Source: Chromobotia macracanthus
Lineage: Eukaryota > Chordata > Actinopteri > Cypriniformes > Botiidae
Reading direction: 5' to 3'
DNA: 64,000 nucleotides
Assembly (NCBI GenBank): GCA_036877525.1
Contig: JAZGTH010000013.1
Span: 10,776,001-10,840,000 of the forward strand
Made by a program: the position numbers and the translations under genes
Part shown: positions 1-13,300 of the stretch, piece after piece
Layout of the letters: every line of letters starts with the position of its first letter
Position numbering within the stretch: the stretch's first letter is position 1
Notes under the pieces: generated by a model
The model's input: the letters and a program-made list of their open reading frames with translations, nothing else
Told to the model about the DNA's origin: nothing
Database searches by the model: none

Positions 1-3000
1 CTAGACTTTTATTGATATAAAAGCATACAGAAGCTACATTATTGGGAGTATCATCTTCAAACTGGAGTCAGAACATGGCCAGACATTCAGTTTTATCTTT
101 GTGGTGTTTCCAGGCCATTGACATTAAAGTCTCATCAATTTTGCCCTAAGTGAATTTAATTCAAAGAAACCGTAAGTCACTTACATAAATTTTACCTTGT
201 TTTACTCTTTGAGTTATGACTCTTGGACAACAAAATTTCAAGTGTTTAGTTTAAAAAATGACCAGATGTTTGAATATTGAATAAGCCATTTTCATTTTGG
301 CACGTTAGTTTAAAAAAATGCTCAAAAATAGCGGTTCTGGATAAAAGGTTAGGCATATTAAACATGAATCATACATTGAAAAATAATTATGAAATAAACT
401 ATTTGTTGTACTGTGTGCCTAATAGTCATGTTAGCATTTATTGAATATGTTATCAAAGCTGTATTTATTATATTACTTTATTATATTTCTTTCTCCAGAC
501 TTTCTTGTTTGCTTGTTCGTATTTGTGAAAAAGAAAGAATTATACATTTTACTATCTATATTTTATAAGCAATACAAAAGACGAACTTAGTGGCATATTA
601 CAGAAAATTTGTAAAGAAAGACTGTAGAACCCTTTCTTAACTGTATAGAAGCCCTGGCAGTTTCAGTAAAGACCCCATATAGGCCAATGACTTTTGCAGA
701 ACAACATTTCCAAAGTGCATTAACTTATCTTAATGATGACTTGTAATAATGAAATAACCATCTGGGGCAGGACAGTAAGGAGATGTTGTCAGGATGGCAG
801 ATAATAAAAAAACAAGCAAAAACTCATGCACTTACTCAAAGACAGAGATAAAAATGAAACTTGTTATTTACACGTTCTCACACACTAAGAAGTGCGGTTA
901 AATTATTTAACAGTGATCTTCTGATAAACAATTTATCATGTCTCTTCTCTTTCTCCCTCAAACACACAGGCACACACAAGATGGATTTCATAGCCTGTTT
1001 TAGGATTCATCATCATGTATGGATTATACAGTTTTATTGTATTAATAAATTACACTTTTTAGAAGTATTTAATGTGTCAACTCCCAACTATTTTCTACTT
1101 ATTACATGGGTTCAGTGTGTTTATCAAATGTAGTGGGCCGGTCTGGGCCAAAATGTCAGGACTAATTTTTTCATCCCAGTCCAGTTCTGCATGGCAGGAT
1201 AAATTACTCATTTATTTCAAAATAACCAATTAAAATCATCTAATACACATGGAACAATCCTTAACCATAAACTAATTTCAAGTTACCTTAATCAAAATGC
1301 AGGTTTTGCAGCTTTCTGAGGTTTAAATGTTTTAACAGTGCTTGAACAACTCGTTTTGAATTTTTTTTCTCGTTTTGAGATCAAATTCAAATATGGTGTG
1401 TCAAAAATGCTGAATGTCATTGGTTGTCGCCTGTCTTGTGACTGCATGTTTCGTCAAAACGCATATGATAACTAGTAACAAGACATTAGAGAACCAATGA
1501 GATTCAAGGTTATTGACAAGGAGCCGGCGTGCCTCCATGTTGGGTGTACTCATTCATACAGATGTTTACATTCAAATGCAACAAATGTTGATCGCTAAAT
1601 GCACTCAAAGCATTAATCATTTTCTCTTACAAAGAGAAAAAAATAATTTTAGGAGAGATGTATTAACTCACTGGAGTCATTTGGATTACTTAAATGATAG
1701 ATTAATGTGCTATTTGGAGCTTCAAAATGCTGAACCCTGATCAATGCCATTATAAAATGGGATAGGATATTATTTAATAATTTCTTGTCATGTCATGTCA
1801 TGTCAATAATGGGGAGCCAATGTCACATCAGCTGACCACAGGGGTCCCACAAGGATAAGTTCTTGTTCCTTTCCTTCTCTCAATATATACAGCTTCTCTA
1901 GCTGCAGTCATTAAAGCACATGGCTTCTCATACCACTGCTACGCAGATGATACACAGCTTTACTCTTAATTTCAGCCCCGACGACCCCACCATTGCTATC
2001 CGGATCTCTGCCTGCCTTTTAGACATCTCAGTCTGGATGAAAAAATGGCACCTCCAGCTCAACCTCAGCAAGACAGAACTTCTGATAATACCGGCCAACC
2101 CATCATTAGAACACATGCTGAAGCATGTCTGGTCTTCAATCAACCAAAAACAGCCCATGTCACACCCTCCTGACCTCACTCCACTGGCTACCCGTAGCCG
2201 CCCGCATCAAATTTAAATCTCTGATGCTTGCTATTAGTACAGTAACTGGAACCTCTACCTCAACTCACTCCTCCGCACATATGTCCTCTCCCACAAGCTA
2301 CGATCAGTTAACGAGCGACGTAAAAACTTTCATCTATTCTGTTCCTTTGGTGGCATGAACTCCCATCCTCCCCCTGATCCGCTGAGACCATCACAACCTT
2401 CAGAAAACAATTTAAAACACACCTGTTTCGCAGACACCTGACTAATCCCTAATGCTCTATTCTATCCCCCCCAAAAATATTGTCTCTAGTTCATCTTGTC
2501 TCTAATAGCAGAATACAATGTCCGCTTGTAAATGTAGCTTTGTAGACTTGGCTTGTCGTCTCGCAAGGCAAAATGATTAATGCTCTCGTCCTTTGTAAGT
2601 CACTTTGGATAAAAGCGAATGCTAAATGACTAAATGTAAATTTAATATAACTCTTCTTGCGTTTGGCTGAAGAAATAAAGACATAAACATCTGGGATGGC
2701 ATGAGGGTAAATAAATTACAGGATAATTTTCATTCTGTGGTGGAGTTTTCCGTTACGCCAATTGAAAATCACATGAACTCTTGGCCACGCTAAACAACTA
2801 ACGCTTACGCATTCCACCTCGGTATGAATCCGTTCCGCATTTTGCAGAGTTCTTCTTGTGCGTGGAAAAAAGTCGCCTCACCTGCTGAGCTATCCAACAT
2901 ATTACTCCGCACTGCCAGTTTATATATATATATTTATTTTTCACTAGATTTTATGAACCTGAGCACATAAATACATACTATATGAATGATAATAAAATGT

Positions 3001-3059
3001 ATTTTCAAATGAGATGGTGTTACTTCTCACAATAACGCACTTGATATTGTGGCACTACT
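1..3059. other. Upstream flank: no gene seen
   Basis: The stretch is AT-rich with many stops in all frames. Apart from the L2 fragment annotated separately I see no exons, RNA genes or conserved-looking block. A short TCATG run lies near 1788-1805. Confidence 0.6.
1805..2642 (+). mobile_element. L2-type LINE fragment, + orientation, internally deleted
   Basis: The + strand carries remnants of a reverse transcriptase: a GVPQG motif near 1845-1857, the catalytic-type YHCYADDTQLYS near 1930-1965, then WMKKWHLQLNLSKTELL near 2032-2085. It ends in the common fish L2 tail, AGTCACTTTGGATAAAAGCG and CTAAATGACTAAATGTAAA near 2597-2642. Stops and frame changes break the coding region, and the sequence jumps at about 2113, where internal parts are missing. 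The copy is dead. Confidence 0.82.
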
Positions 3060-3860
3060 TAACATTCTATCGCTTGCAGGGCGTGATTCGGCTACACTCA
3101 AATATGGCTACCATGGAGTGAGAGCTACAACTTTAATATTTGAATTATTACTGAAATGTAATGTTCTGCTTTATTCTCCGGTATACCGCCGCGTCTGAAT
3201 TTTTCATTTGTGTTGTATGCATGGTTAATACGTAGGAAAGGAAGCCATCTCTATGTGTTTTGTGTTAAAGTGTTGCTCGGAATTTCAGCTTGCTTCGCGA
3301 GCGGATCAAATTCGCCAGGGACTGAAAGCTTGAACGCGAAATCTGCTTTCGGTTTTCCGTCATTTGGGGATAATTTTGGGTGTATTTTCCCGAATGTGGC
3401 CGGGAATCGGTTCCTGCCGTCCCTCGCAGGAGCTCAGATAGTGGTCGGTATGACTTGTTTTCGCTCCAGCCTCGCTGGATGAGAGATGAAACCCGCAAGG
3501 ATTTGGCGATGTGGGATGAAGCGGAATAAAGAAAAGTGATCCGTTCAAACCGAGGGAAAGCGGCCGCTTTCTGCCTATGGATTACGCATCGTTCGCTTAT
3601 CGGATATAAAAGTGGATTTTACAGGAATACGTATAGGAAATCGCAAAAGATCTTGCTTTGTCACGTTGGCTTATTTTCCTGAGGCATAGTGGTCTATTCC
3701 TCCCCAACCCCCCGCACCACAAACACTAAATATATGACGGTTCTTGTCATGAAGGAAATAAAAAAAAATTGCTAGGGTCCAAGAGGTAAGTAAATGCCGA
3801 TCGACGAGTGTGTAATGTCTCTCGTAATCCTTTGCGAGTTTTTTTTGTATCTTTTTTAAA
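3060..3860 (+). promoter_or_regulatory. CpG-rich promoter region of the kmt2c-like gene
   Basis: CpG dinucleotides are frequent from about 3180 to 3620 (for example in TTCGCGAGCGGA near 3295 and GCGGCCGC near 3560), in sharp contrast with the CpG-poor AT-rich sequence on both sides. It lies upstream of the ATG exon and ends near a strong splice donor. I see no clear TATA box. A CpG-island promoter is expected for a broadly expressed chromatin gene. The start site is not resolvable by eye. Confidence 0.6.
3200..3785 (+). other. kmt2c: Probable non-coding exon 1 (5' UTR), start approximate
   Basis: The ATG exon begins only one base before its ATG, so an upstream 5' UTR exon must exist. The CpG-rich block ends with the donor AAGAG|GTAAGTAAAT (GT at 3786-3787), which is close to consensus. 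Joining it to 7188 would put A at -3 of the ATG, a favourable initiation context. The 5' boundary is a guess and other first exons are possible. Confidence 0.45.
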
Positions 3861-6800
3861 TCGCTTTTCTACATACTGAATCGTTCATTTCGACCTACCT
3901 GGCACCATTTCTTCATCCTATTTTACAACTAACGTTATTTCGTTAGAAACCATTAAAAGATATCTAAAAGTTGCATCTTTACAGACGCTGCCTTTAATGG
4001 GCCGTTATATGATTCCCTCTTGGATAGGCGACTCTAGGCTTGAGTAATGTTTCCAAGTTAATCAACACGGTTGCAAGGCCTCTACTGTAACCCTTTAAAA
4101 CTTCCCTTCGCATTTACGCTCATCTTTCAACAGTAACACCGTTACAACATAAACTGTCATTATTTGCACGCATTAAACACCAACAAATGTTGCGTCTTTA
4201 AACAAAAGTGATACAGCTTCATTCAGTTCTTGGACTCCCAGAGTGGTGCCAATCCCTCTGTCTTGCACAAAGTCAGCAGTTTTTCCCGTTTTCCTTCTTT
4301 ACAAATAAGTATTTACCAAGGAAAGTGTTGGGAGTATTTCATGGTACGATGACATTATTGGCAGTCTGCGAACATATCGCTCCAGAACACAAAGCTCTGG
4401 AGATAAGTGAACAAAGGCAAAAAGCTGGACATGCTTCCTCATGTGAAGAAGCTCTTGCTTTGTGTGCTTCTGTTGTATCATCAGGGCAGTCCTTCTGACA
4501 TGGGCTTTATTACTGCATGTGCTGTGATATCAAATCATCTGAGATGTATATTTTGATATGTATTGAGAATATGCATTGTAGTAGTGACCATAGTACAGTT
4601 TCACAAAAATGCATTTGATTGTTTAGAGACCCATGACTTCAGATCATGGGGGGATTCCTCTGTACATGGTTATCAAAATGTTCCTTCATCATAAACAGAT
4701 TTTTAGATATTAGTGATAAAAATTAGATAAAAATATTCGTTTTAGATATTTTTCAGATACTAGTGTTCTGAAGGGGTAGTTTTGTCACTACTACTGTAGT
4801 TACTACACTTTTTTATTATTATTGCATCACTTTTTAGTGTAGTAATAAATATACTTAAAAGTGAATATTTGCTGTTGTCAAGTATGTTGGAGTTTATTTC
4901 TCCCTGTCCTTGTTTAGAATGATTTAGGATGGTGTAACAAATTATAGTAAGATTGATTTGGTTGTTTTGAATATTACTAATTAAACCAGGTAGTTTAGTT
5001 ATTAACGCACCAAGCACATTTAGGCTACCTGAGCATTTTAACAGTATAGATTGATGTTTCTTCACAACCATAGGTAAGTTTAGCTGCAAATCAATAGCAA
5101 CTTTAAGCATACAAGATACATAAAAAAGCATTATTGTAAAAAACAGTTTAAGGCATTTCACCAAGCATATATATGATGTACATGTCGATGCATATAGGGC
5201 TGCTACAATGTTGTGAGTCAGAAAACCTGTATAATTAATCATTTAAAGGAAAACACCATCTTTGGATATGAAACAGGTTAGAGCTGTATAACTCAAAATA
5301 AATTTGATGAATTTTGATGATTAAGCAGAATCATCATTCTATGTATGCTGAGTTGCTGTTTAATTGAGTGGAGAAAAAAAAATCTCTTTTTCCCCTTTTT
5401 CAATTGCCTCTTCCTAACCCAAACAGTCTCTGTTTTGAAAGGGCTTGAAAACTTTGTTTTTAAATTACTGATTCAGATTTTTACTATGTAGTTGGCAAAT
5501 GCATTGTGTTAGGTTCAGTTGTGTAAATAACACTTATATTTCAAGAAACCTCTTGTCTTTTAGGTTTTACGTGTAGATTTCTCTAAAGACCCTATGCTTT
5601 AAAAAAAAAAAGACTTTGGGTGCTTTTCATCTATTTTGGCCATTTGTCTTCAAACGTTCACAGAAATGTCCTTTTAATAAATGTACGTGTTTGAAACTTT
5701 AGGAAAATGGACCAAAGTATTGATAACTCATCCTCTATAGATGGGCCTATACATATTTTTGTTAAACACTCTTTGCTTGTTCCTGTTGGTTGTATTAAAA
5801 AGAATTAAAGGGCAACCCTTTAATGTGTTTTCCAACTTCCTGTTTCAAAAAAGGCATCAACAAGGGAAAAGGAAATTGTGCATGTCAAGCTATTTTATAG
5901 GGTTTTTACAATCGTGTTGTACAGGCTGTTTGTAAAGCACACAGCCTCACTGAAGGCTTGACTCAGCCATGTGATGTCTAATTGTTTACTTGAGACTGGA
6001 TACAATGAGTGTAGCCCAGGGCGGGATCACACGTAGTTCCCGGAAAAGACAGCATCCCGTTGGCAGTACGCCTTGTCAGCTGAGTGGACAGGTTGGCAGA
6101 AGCACCATGCAGAGCCGGCACAAGGGTCAGGACTGTGGATCTGGCAGCAGCAGCTAACAATATGCACCGCATTTAGGAGGAATGCAATAACACAGCTAAA
6201 ATGTGGTTTGTCAGTGTGTCATTCTCAACCTTAGGATGCTGGTTAGGAAGAAAATGCAATAGCAATATGAAATGGACAAGTTTAAAAAGGCAACAGGCCA
6301 TTTTTATACAACAATTATTTTAGGCTGGTAAGATGTTCAGAGAACTAACATAATTTGTCAGAATGTATACATTTTTGTTGTTTATGTTGCTCTTATTTCT
6401 GGCCAATCATTAATAAAGTGAAAATGTAATTAGACATAGTAGGCACTCCTGGATTTGTTTGATTTAGAAGAGTTTTTGGTATTACTTTACCATAAGGTTA
6501 CATTTGCTAACATGAACAATTGATAATAATTAAATGGCAATTGGTTAATCTTTGTTAATGCTCTTTCAACATTTACTAATGCATTTTGTAAGTTGGTTCT
6601 GTTAACATTAAGTAATGAACAATGAACTATTGTGAACTAACAATTAACTTTTTTGCATTAACTATAGTTAGTTAATGAGATTTTATTTCCAGGTGTTGTA
6701 GTTTTTAATATTCAACATATTTAAGTGAAAAATTTGTTTTGCAATAGATTTTTTTTTGGTCTGTTGGAACTAATAAATGTGAAAATGGTTGTTTTAATTA

Positions 6801-7187
6801 CTATTTCAAATGTTATTTAGTTGTGATTAGGAGTCTTGTGGGCTTGTGAAGGAAATTATTCAAGCTTATAAAAATATTGTTTTAGAAATCTCAGGAATTA
6901 TTCCTTCTCTGACATTAGTGGTCTTTAATAAAATAGGACTTAAAGCCTTTCTGGTTTGTGAATGTTGTGTTTAGAAGGTGTATATCTGTTGCAAAGTGGG
7001 TGGAAAACATGCAGTGTTAAAAGCTTTCCTGGATATCATTTTAACGTTTACATTCTTGATAGCATGGGGTTCGTTATATAATTATTTGCTACACAGTCTG
7101 CAGGATTTTTTGTAGTCATTACTACAAAAGTCATCTATAAAAAATTTGATTGACCCAAGTATATTGCATGTTTCATTTCTGTCACAG
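3786..7187 (+). other. kmt2c: Intron 1
   Basis: A 3.4-kb AT-rich intron without supported coding exons. It holds one MITE-like block (6478-6690). The 160-codon open frame on the minus strand at 4760-5242 has no recognisable motif. A more GC-balanced, CpG-containing patch lies at about 5960-6180; its meaning is unknown. Confidence 0.6.
6478..6690. mobile_element. AT-rich MITE-like repeat
   Basis: The block begins GTATTACTTTACCATAAGGT and is built of variants of GTTAACATTAGTTAATG and TTACTAATGCATT. This pattern is familiar from an abundant MITE of carp-like fishes. A related partial copy lies at 12325-12420 with the opposite end (AAAGAGTGTTACC). Confidence 0.55.
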
Positions 7188-7367
7188 AATGTCATCAGAG
7201 GAGAAAAGTCTGGAGACCTCTGACAAAGGACCCTCACCACCCCCTAACTGCTCTGGGACCACTCCCACTGGAAGTCCAGCCCCCACAGATAAGCGGCCCC
7301 GTGGCCGCCCTCGTAAGGACGCATTATCCACGGCACTACTTTTGTCTTTGCCCAGACCGAGAAAGAA
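7188..7367 (+). CDS. kmt2c: kmt2c-like exon 2: start codon and AT-hook
   Basis: The acceptor TTTCTGTCACAG ends at 7187 and the ATG is at 7189. The protein starts MSSEEKSLE, like mammalian KMT2C. A Pro/Ser-rich stretch is followed by the AT-hook KRPRGRPRKD (residues 35-44), which in this family binds the minor groove of AT-rich DNA. The donor GTAAGT is at 7368. The exon leaves two bases (AA) of a Lys codon, completed by the G at 16637. The last part, ALSTALLLSLPRPRKK, differs from mammals although the basic end is kept. Confidence 0.93.
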
Positions 7368-10300
7368 GTAAGTTCAGCTTAACTTCTCAAGTAATGCAGA
7401 AAGAAATTATTATAAATTGTCTTTGCACACGCTGCTCTCATTAAGTTTACATACACTAGATTTTAGTCGGACTAAAGCAATAATTCAACATTTTTAAATG
7501 GTCATGTAAATGCTTATGTCTGATTGAAATTGTAGTAGTCTAGATGTGCCGAAAATGTATCAGACGTCACAGTACATAAGTGATTTACATGTTACATTTT
7601 GCCTGGTTAGTGCGACAAAGTGCGACAACAACACAAATAGAAACCAAGCGGCTGATAAAATGCCGTGATGATTGTCGCTAATATGGCTTGGTAGGATAGA
7701 AACTAATTTAACATGGAAGAGATCTATTTTTTTGCTTGTCGCATCATATGCAACTATTCCCAGATTGTATTCATTCCGCATAAAGAGTAATGCATTGAAG
7801 CAGATTAGCAAACAGCATGGGCACCTGTCGATGAAGATCTCTGCTGAGATCTCCTCATTCTCTCTAATAATGTGTGATAGATTTGTATGATGGAGCTTTC
7901 AATTGACCCCTTCAAACCCTTGAGCTATTTACATTCAGATAATTCAAAAAAGTACCTCTGATATGAAGCACCTGTTCAGAGTTTACCTGACTGGCAGCAT
8001 CTTTCAGGGATGGGTGTCAGGCTAACGCCATGAACAGCATCAGTTATTGAATCGTAATTCTGTCAGGCTTCCTCTGTTCATCGTATGCATCTTATGTGGC
8101 TTACATAATCATTTGAACGGAGGGGGGTGCCATTTTTTCTGAGGGTATTAACAATAGAGGAGCCTTTAAAGTGAAAAGCACAGCTTAGAAGCCAACTATA
8201 AGAACTTACAGAACAACTATATATACTATGTTCAGATGTGATGTCAGTGTCTGCAAATGGGAACCATGCAGTGTGAAGTGCATTTTGTAAATTGATCTAA
8301 GATCATTTTCAAAGTATCACCTACAAAAAAACACACCAAAGGCATTGTCTAAGAAGCGCTAGACTAAAATGGTTGAAACCACTGGATTTTTTAGACATGC
8401 GTGGTGTTCATGAAAAGTCCCTGCCAGAGTGTTAGGATAGTGGTTGCCAAGGCATTGCTTTGCAGTTGCTATGGTGATGTGAGTGGTTTAAACATATTGC
8501 AGATGTTAGGATGGTTGCTAGGGGATTGCCAGCCTAGTCAAAAAATCTAACCTTTAAGTGTGTTTGATATTTCTTAGGTTTTCATCCATTTAATAGTCTG
8601 CTAGTTGACAATATGTAGCATCTCAACATGCAAGATGATTTGAGGTGTAAATGAATTACAAACTAAGTTTTGTTTTATAACGTTTATTTAGGGTTAGGGT
8701 TTTGTTCAAACTTAAAAACCATTAATAATGCACCATTAAATAAGCAATTTATTGTGGTATTATGTTACTTTTCATGTTGTCAATATTTTCGAATATCTTT
8801 ATGGAACAGTAAGAAGGGTCCAATAAAGAACCACAAGGTCTGTTTAATTTGTTTCAGCATCCAATCCCTTCAATGCATTTTTAAATTCCACTTCAGATTT
8901 TATACACCACTTCTCTGTTGGCTCTACTTCCTAAAACCGTTTTTCTCTCTCTATGGTGGGATCATGGGGATAAGTTATAGGTCTCAGGGCTTGGGGGTTG
9001 GGTGCCGTGTGAGCTTAAATGCATTACTGTATTCCCTTTTTCTTTAACAAAAGCATAACAGACCAACAACAGTGTTTTGGTGTCTATATACAATAATATG
9101 CTTAAGCTTTAATGTCTTTAAAGTGTTTCAGGATGCATGTTTATTTAACATCTGATCCTTTGCAGAACCAACATGCGATTTAAAAACAAAAAATGGAAGC
9201 ATTACATAGACACATTTGACAGGAAATTGCAGTTGTGTACTTGATAACTTGCATCGCTTGCATCATACTGGTTTTACTCTTGAATAAGACTGAGGTTAAG
9301 TATTTAAAGTTATATATACATTTTGAAGCTCAAAAGCTTTTTAGATATTTGATCTTATATGTAATAAAGACTATGATTTCATTAATGGCTGAAATTATTA
9401 GTAAAGGGATCCTATTATGCCTTTTTCTTTGTTTTTGTTTTGGGGTGTACTAGAATAGGTTTTCATTCTTAATTGTTAAAAAAAACACATTATTTTTCAC
9501 GTATTTTACATTATTACAACACCTTTGTTTCCAGTCTATGCCGAGCGCTCTATTTAGTTTCAGATTCTATGTAGCCCCTCCTTCCGAAACTTTCATTGGT
9601 CACAAGCGCAACAGCGCAAGTGTGTAAAAGCTATGCATTTGCAAACCTCACTCCTTGTTAGTGTGTGCGTCTCCCATGCTGGTCCGATTGTCAGTTTGCT
9701 ATTCACTCTGATTATATAAGCAGCGCAATAGCAGTGTCAGTCTAGCCTCCGAGCCATGTGTAGGTAATGAAACAAGCAGCTCGACAAGGAGCACCTTTGC
9801 AAGCCTGACTTAAACAGGACATTAACAGAAAATTGTTTTTATTTCAGGTGCGATGTTATAAACCAAAAATAAGGTTAAAAAAATGCACCCAATATCCACG
9901 TATTACACAGATTAAGAATAGAAAACAAAGCTTTACAAATGTGAAAGTGAGCATGCAGCTCAGTCAACATTAGTCTGCTTAAGGAGGCTGAAGGGGTTTT
10001 AGTATTAGGGTGGAAAACACTGTCACCATGGCAACAACACACTACAGCAGTGCAACCAGGTCTCATCCACTTTTTTTTGTATTTCCACGGGCGAGGTTTC
10101 TGGTTCTTGTGACATCACAACATCCATTTTAAGTTCAAGAAGCCGTTCTTTGTAATTTTAAAAAAGCAATTTTTGTTATCTTTCATTACAGTGAACTTTG
10201 AGCATTGTAACTGGACAGCTTTGAGCATTGTAATTGTAACAGCAGCATTACTCATTAACGCTGAAAGTGAAAACAAGTAATAGGAGGTTTTAGTTTAATA

Positions 10301-13300
10301 GAAAGTTTAATGGCCTGATTTATGAGTGATATGTGCATATTATAATTGATCTGATTTACCTATTAATATACTCATATAAGTATGTATAGTAAGTATGCAT
10401 GTTACTTTCTGGCCTTATTGTGCACAATTCATTAATGTCCACAATTCGAGGGCCAGTTATGGTGCTTATATTAGTAAATGACTGGAATATTTTTGGCCTG
10501 GAAATTAATGTAAACACGTATCAGATATGAGGCGTAAGTGTAAACAGGCAGGCCAGAAATCGGATGTGGACTTGAGATCGAATCTGAGCATTAAGACTTG
10601 CAGTGTACACACAGCCTTAGTGGCGCTATGACTGTCACTCACAATAGTTATATCATGGTTGTCAGCCCACCACAATTAACATATTCCCCAAGATTAACAT
10701 ACATTGCTCAATGCATGCTGTATATGTTAGAGACTTCCTGTTTCCCATTTTTGCCATAGCCTTACTGCTTCGCCACGGCAACATCATTCGAGATATCAAA
10801 AATTCCGTCACAATTTTTAACCTTCAATGTCTTGGCATGATGCTCACCAAGTTTGGTGACAATCACATGAAATCTTTAGGAAGAGTATTTAGAAGTTCAC
10901 AAAAATCAAGTTTTCAGACAATTTGAAAATGGCCCACATCCTGTTGGGTGGAGCTAAGGGGAGTCAGTATATAATTTATTTGGGTTGACAAGACCGATAC
11001 CAAGTACCAAGTGCATGCATGTATGATGTCTGATGGCCGACGAAGTGTGTGCCAAGTTTCAAGAGTTTTCACGCATGTTAAGGGGTCCAAAGTCTCCGAA
11101 AACCTTAAAAAAAGAAGCAATAAATAATCCTAAGGAATACAATAGGGCCCTTCGCACTTTCAGTGATTAGACCCGAATAATAATCCCAAGGAAAACAAAA
11201 AATACAAACAAACAAAAAAGTGCAAATTCAGCACAAACATACAAATGTGCATCACTCAATCAGGCTAACACATAGTCAAACCAGGTCTTATTTGACAGGT
11301 CATTAATCTGTGTGCTCAAGTATCAACTCATCTAGTTATCATTAAACATCTGGAGTTATTCAGCTATTCAATCTGGCTGGATGAATGTATTTCAGAATGT
11401 ACCCAGCCTTAGATGACTTGTGTAGTAAACAGAGAGCTTAATATGCGTCACGGTAGCCAGACAGCTAAACGTAATTTCTATCTGGGTAACGGAAATAGGA
11501 AAATGTGCTCCTGAAAAGTCTTTCTGTACCAAATGAGCAATGAACCAACAAAAAAACATGGACTTGGTGATTTCTAGGGCTGCAAATACTAATAGCTTAT
11601 TATTGATAATAGAAAAAATGAATAATGAATTTGATTATCGATTAGTCGCGTCTGTGCGCTGTGGAGGTAAACCATCAGCCAGTCACAACACTTTAGAGTA
11701 GTGAATAACTCCTTTCTATGGACAGAACACATATGGAAAATAGCGGAAGACTCAGAGTGAGCTGCTGCGGGAAAAAAAGAGTATGATCTAATTGTCCGAA
11801 ACATGGGAATGCTGTATATTTATATACAGCATTCAAAAACAAACGTTTAGTGCTTAGATTTAGTGTTTTAGTGGTTAAAACAGAGTTTAAGGAGTCCTCT
11901 TAAATTTACCGAAGTCACTTCAGACTTGGTTAGAATAAAGGAGAAAACATTGAAGATACAATATTGTGAACATATTGTTGATATCTCAAATGCTGTTGCC
12001 ATGGTGAGGCAATCAATTTATGGGAAAAAGGGAGCAGGAAGTTCCCCATATCTTCTGGGTGCATGAAGTGATTTACATCAAACTTGGGAAATATGTTTTG
12101 TGTTGTGAGCTAATTACAATGATGTTGCTATTGTGAGTCACAGTCACAGTACCACCAACTGGCAGCAGGTAGTGTGTCACTTACAACAGACTTACTTAAA
12201 TCAGACTTCAATAGTCCTCAGTTGTTTTTGAAGTTGTATGCATGTAACAACCATGCATCGTTTTCTGAGAAGCACTAGGTGGCGCCGTAGTGCTTGTAGC
12301 CGTCATTGATGCATGCAGCTATATTTAAATATTACATTCATATTAACTAAAATTAATAAATGCTGTGCAAATTAACTAATGTTAACAAAGTGAACATCAT
12401 TGTAAAGAGTGTTACCAAATACAGTTTATTTTCTCAGCTGGCAAGCTTTACGTTTGAATTATATTTGAAAGCATGAGCATCATGTCAGTTAATGTTATCA
12501 GTCACATTCACTACCTATTGCTCTTTAAATTCTTTAAAAGGTCGGGATGTTTGTCGATGAGATACTTTGCTAAGTCTGTACCTGTCCTAACAGTTGTACT
12601 AGTCCTATGTAAGCAAAATTATGCTGCTTTGTGCTTCTGCTTTGTTGACGAGCCATGAATATATGCCCAAGCACTTATATTTGCCATCATGACATCATCG
12701 TTAAAGCTGCAGTGTGTATGAGAGGAAAGTTTGACATACTTAGTTTGACTGCAGGGAACGCCACACATGCCCCGTTTTGTGCACATGGACACAAAACAGG
12801 AAATACAGCCCTTATTAAAATACTTTAAAATACTGTCATTCTTAAAGTATTGGTACTAATTAAATGTGAAATTGTGCCATTTATAACAACAGGGTATAGC
12901 AGTACTTTTCTAGTATCTGTATATTGTGCAACACTATTGCTTTGATAAAAATTGCTTTTGTGACAAACTGATATGAAACAAATTTTTAAAAATGATCATT
13001 TTAAATTATCAGCATGGCCTGAGAACTGTTTTCTTCTTGTCCCATTAACAAATGTGGTCATTCCACCAAGCGGCAGTTCCAAAATGCTTATCATATATTT
13101 GGTGAGTTTTTAGTAAATATGGCCCACATAAAGAGTTATTTCTGCATTTTTATTTACTCTGCTATCGCCAAATTAAATTAAATATGTCAACATCCTTTCA
13201 TCAGTTTGCCCTGATTTGTGGCTTGTGGTTGCATAGTCTTTGCTCCATGTGTCTATGTAACCTGTAACCTCTAGAGTGATATCCCCCCATTTGTCAATGT

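Noticed and set aside
4760..5242. A 160-codon frame on the minus strand in intron 1
   Set aside because: Long for AT-rich DNA but with no recognisable domain, no splice context and typical AT-rich amino-acid content; treated as chance.
5960..6180. Possible exon or CpG island in intron 1
   Set aside because: Composition is more balanced than around it, but there is no frame that fits, no splice-site pair and too few CpGs to call a promoter.
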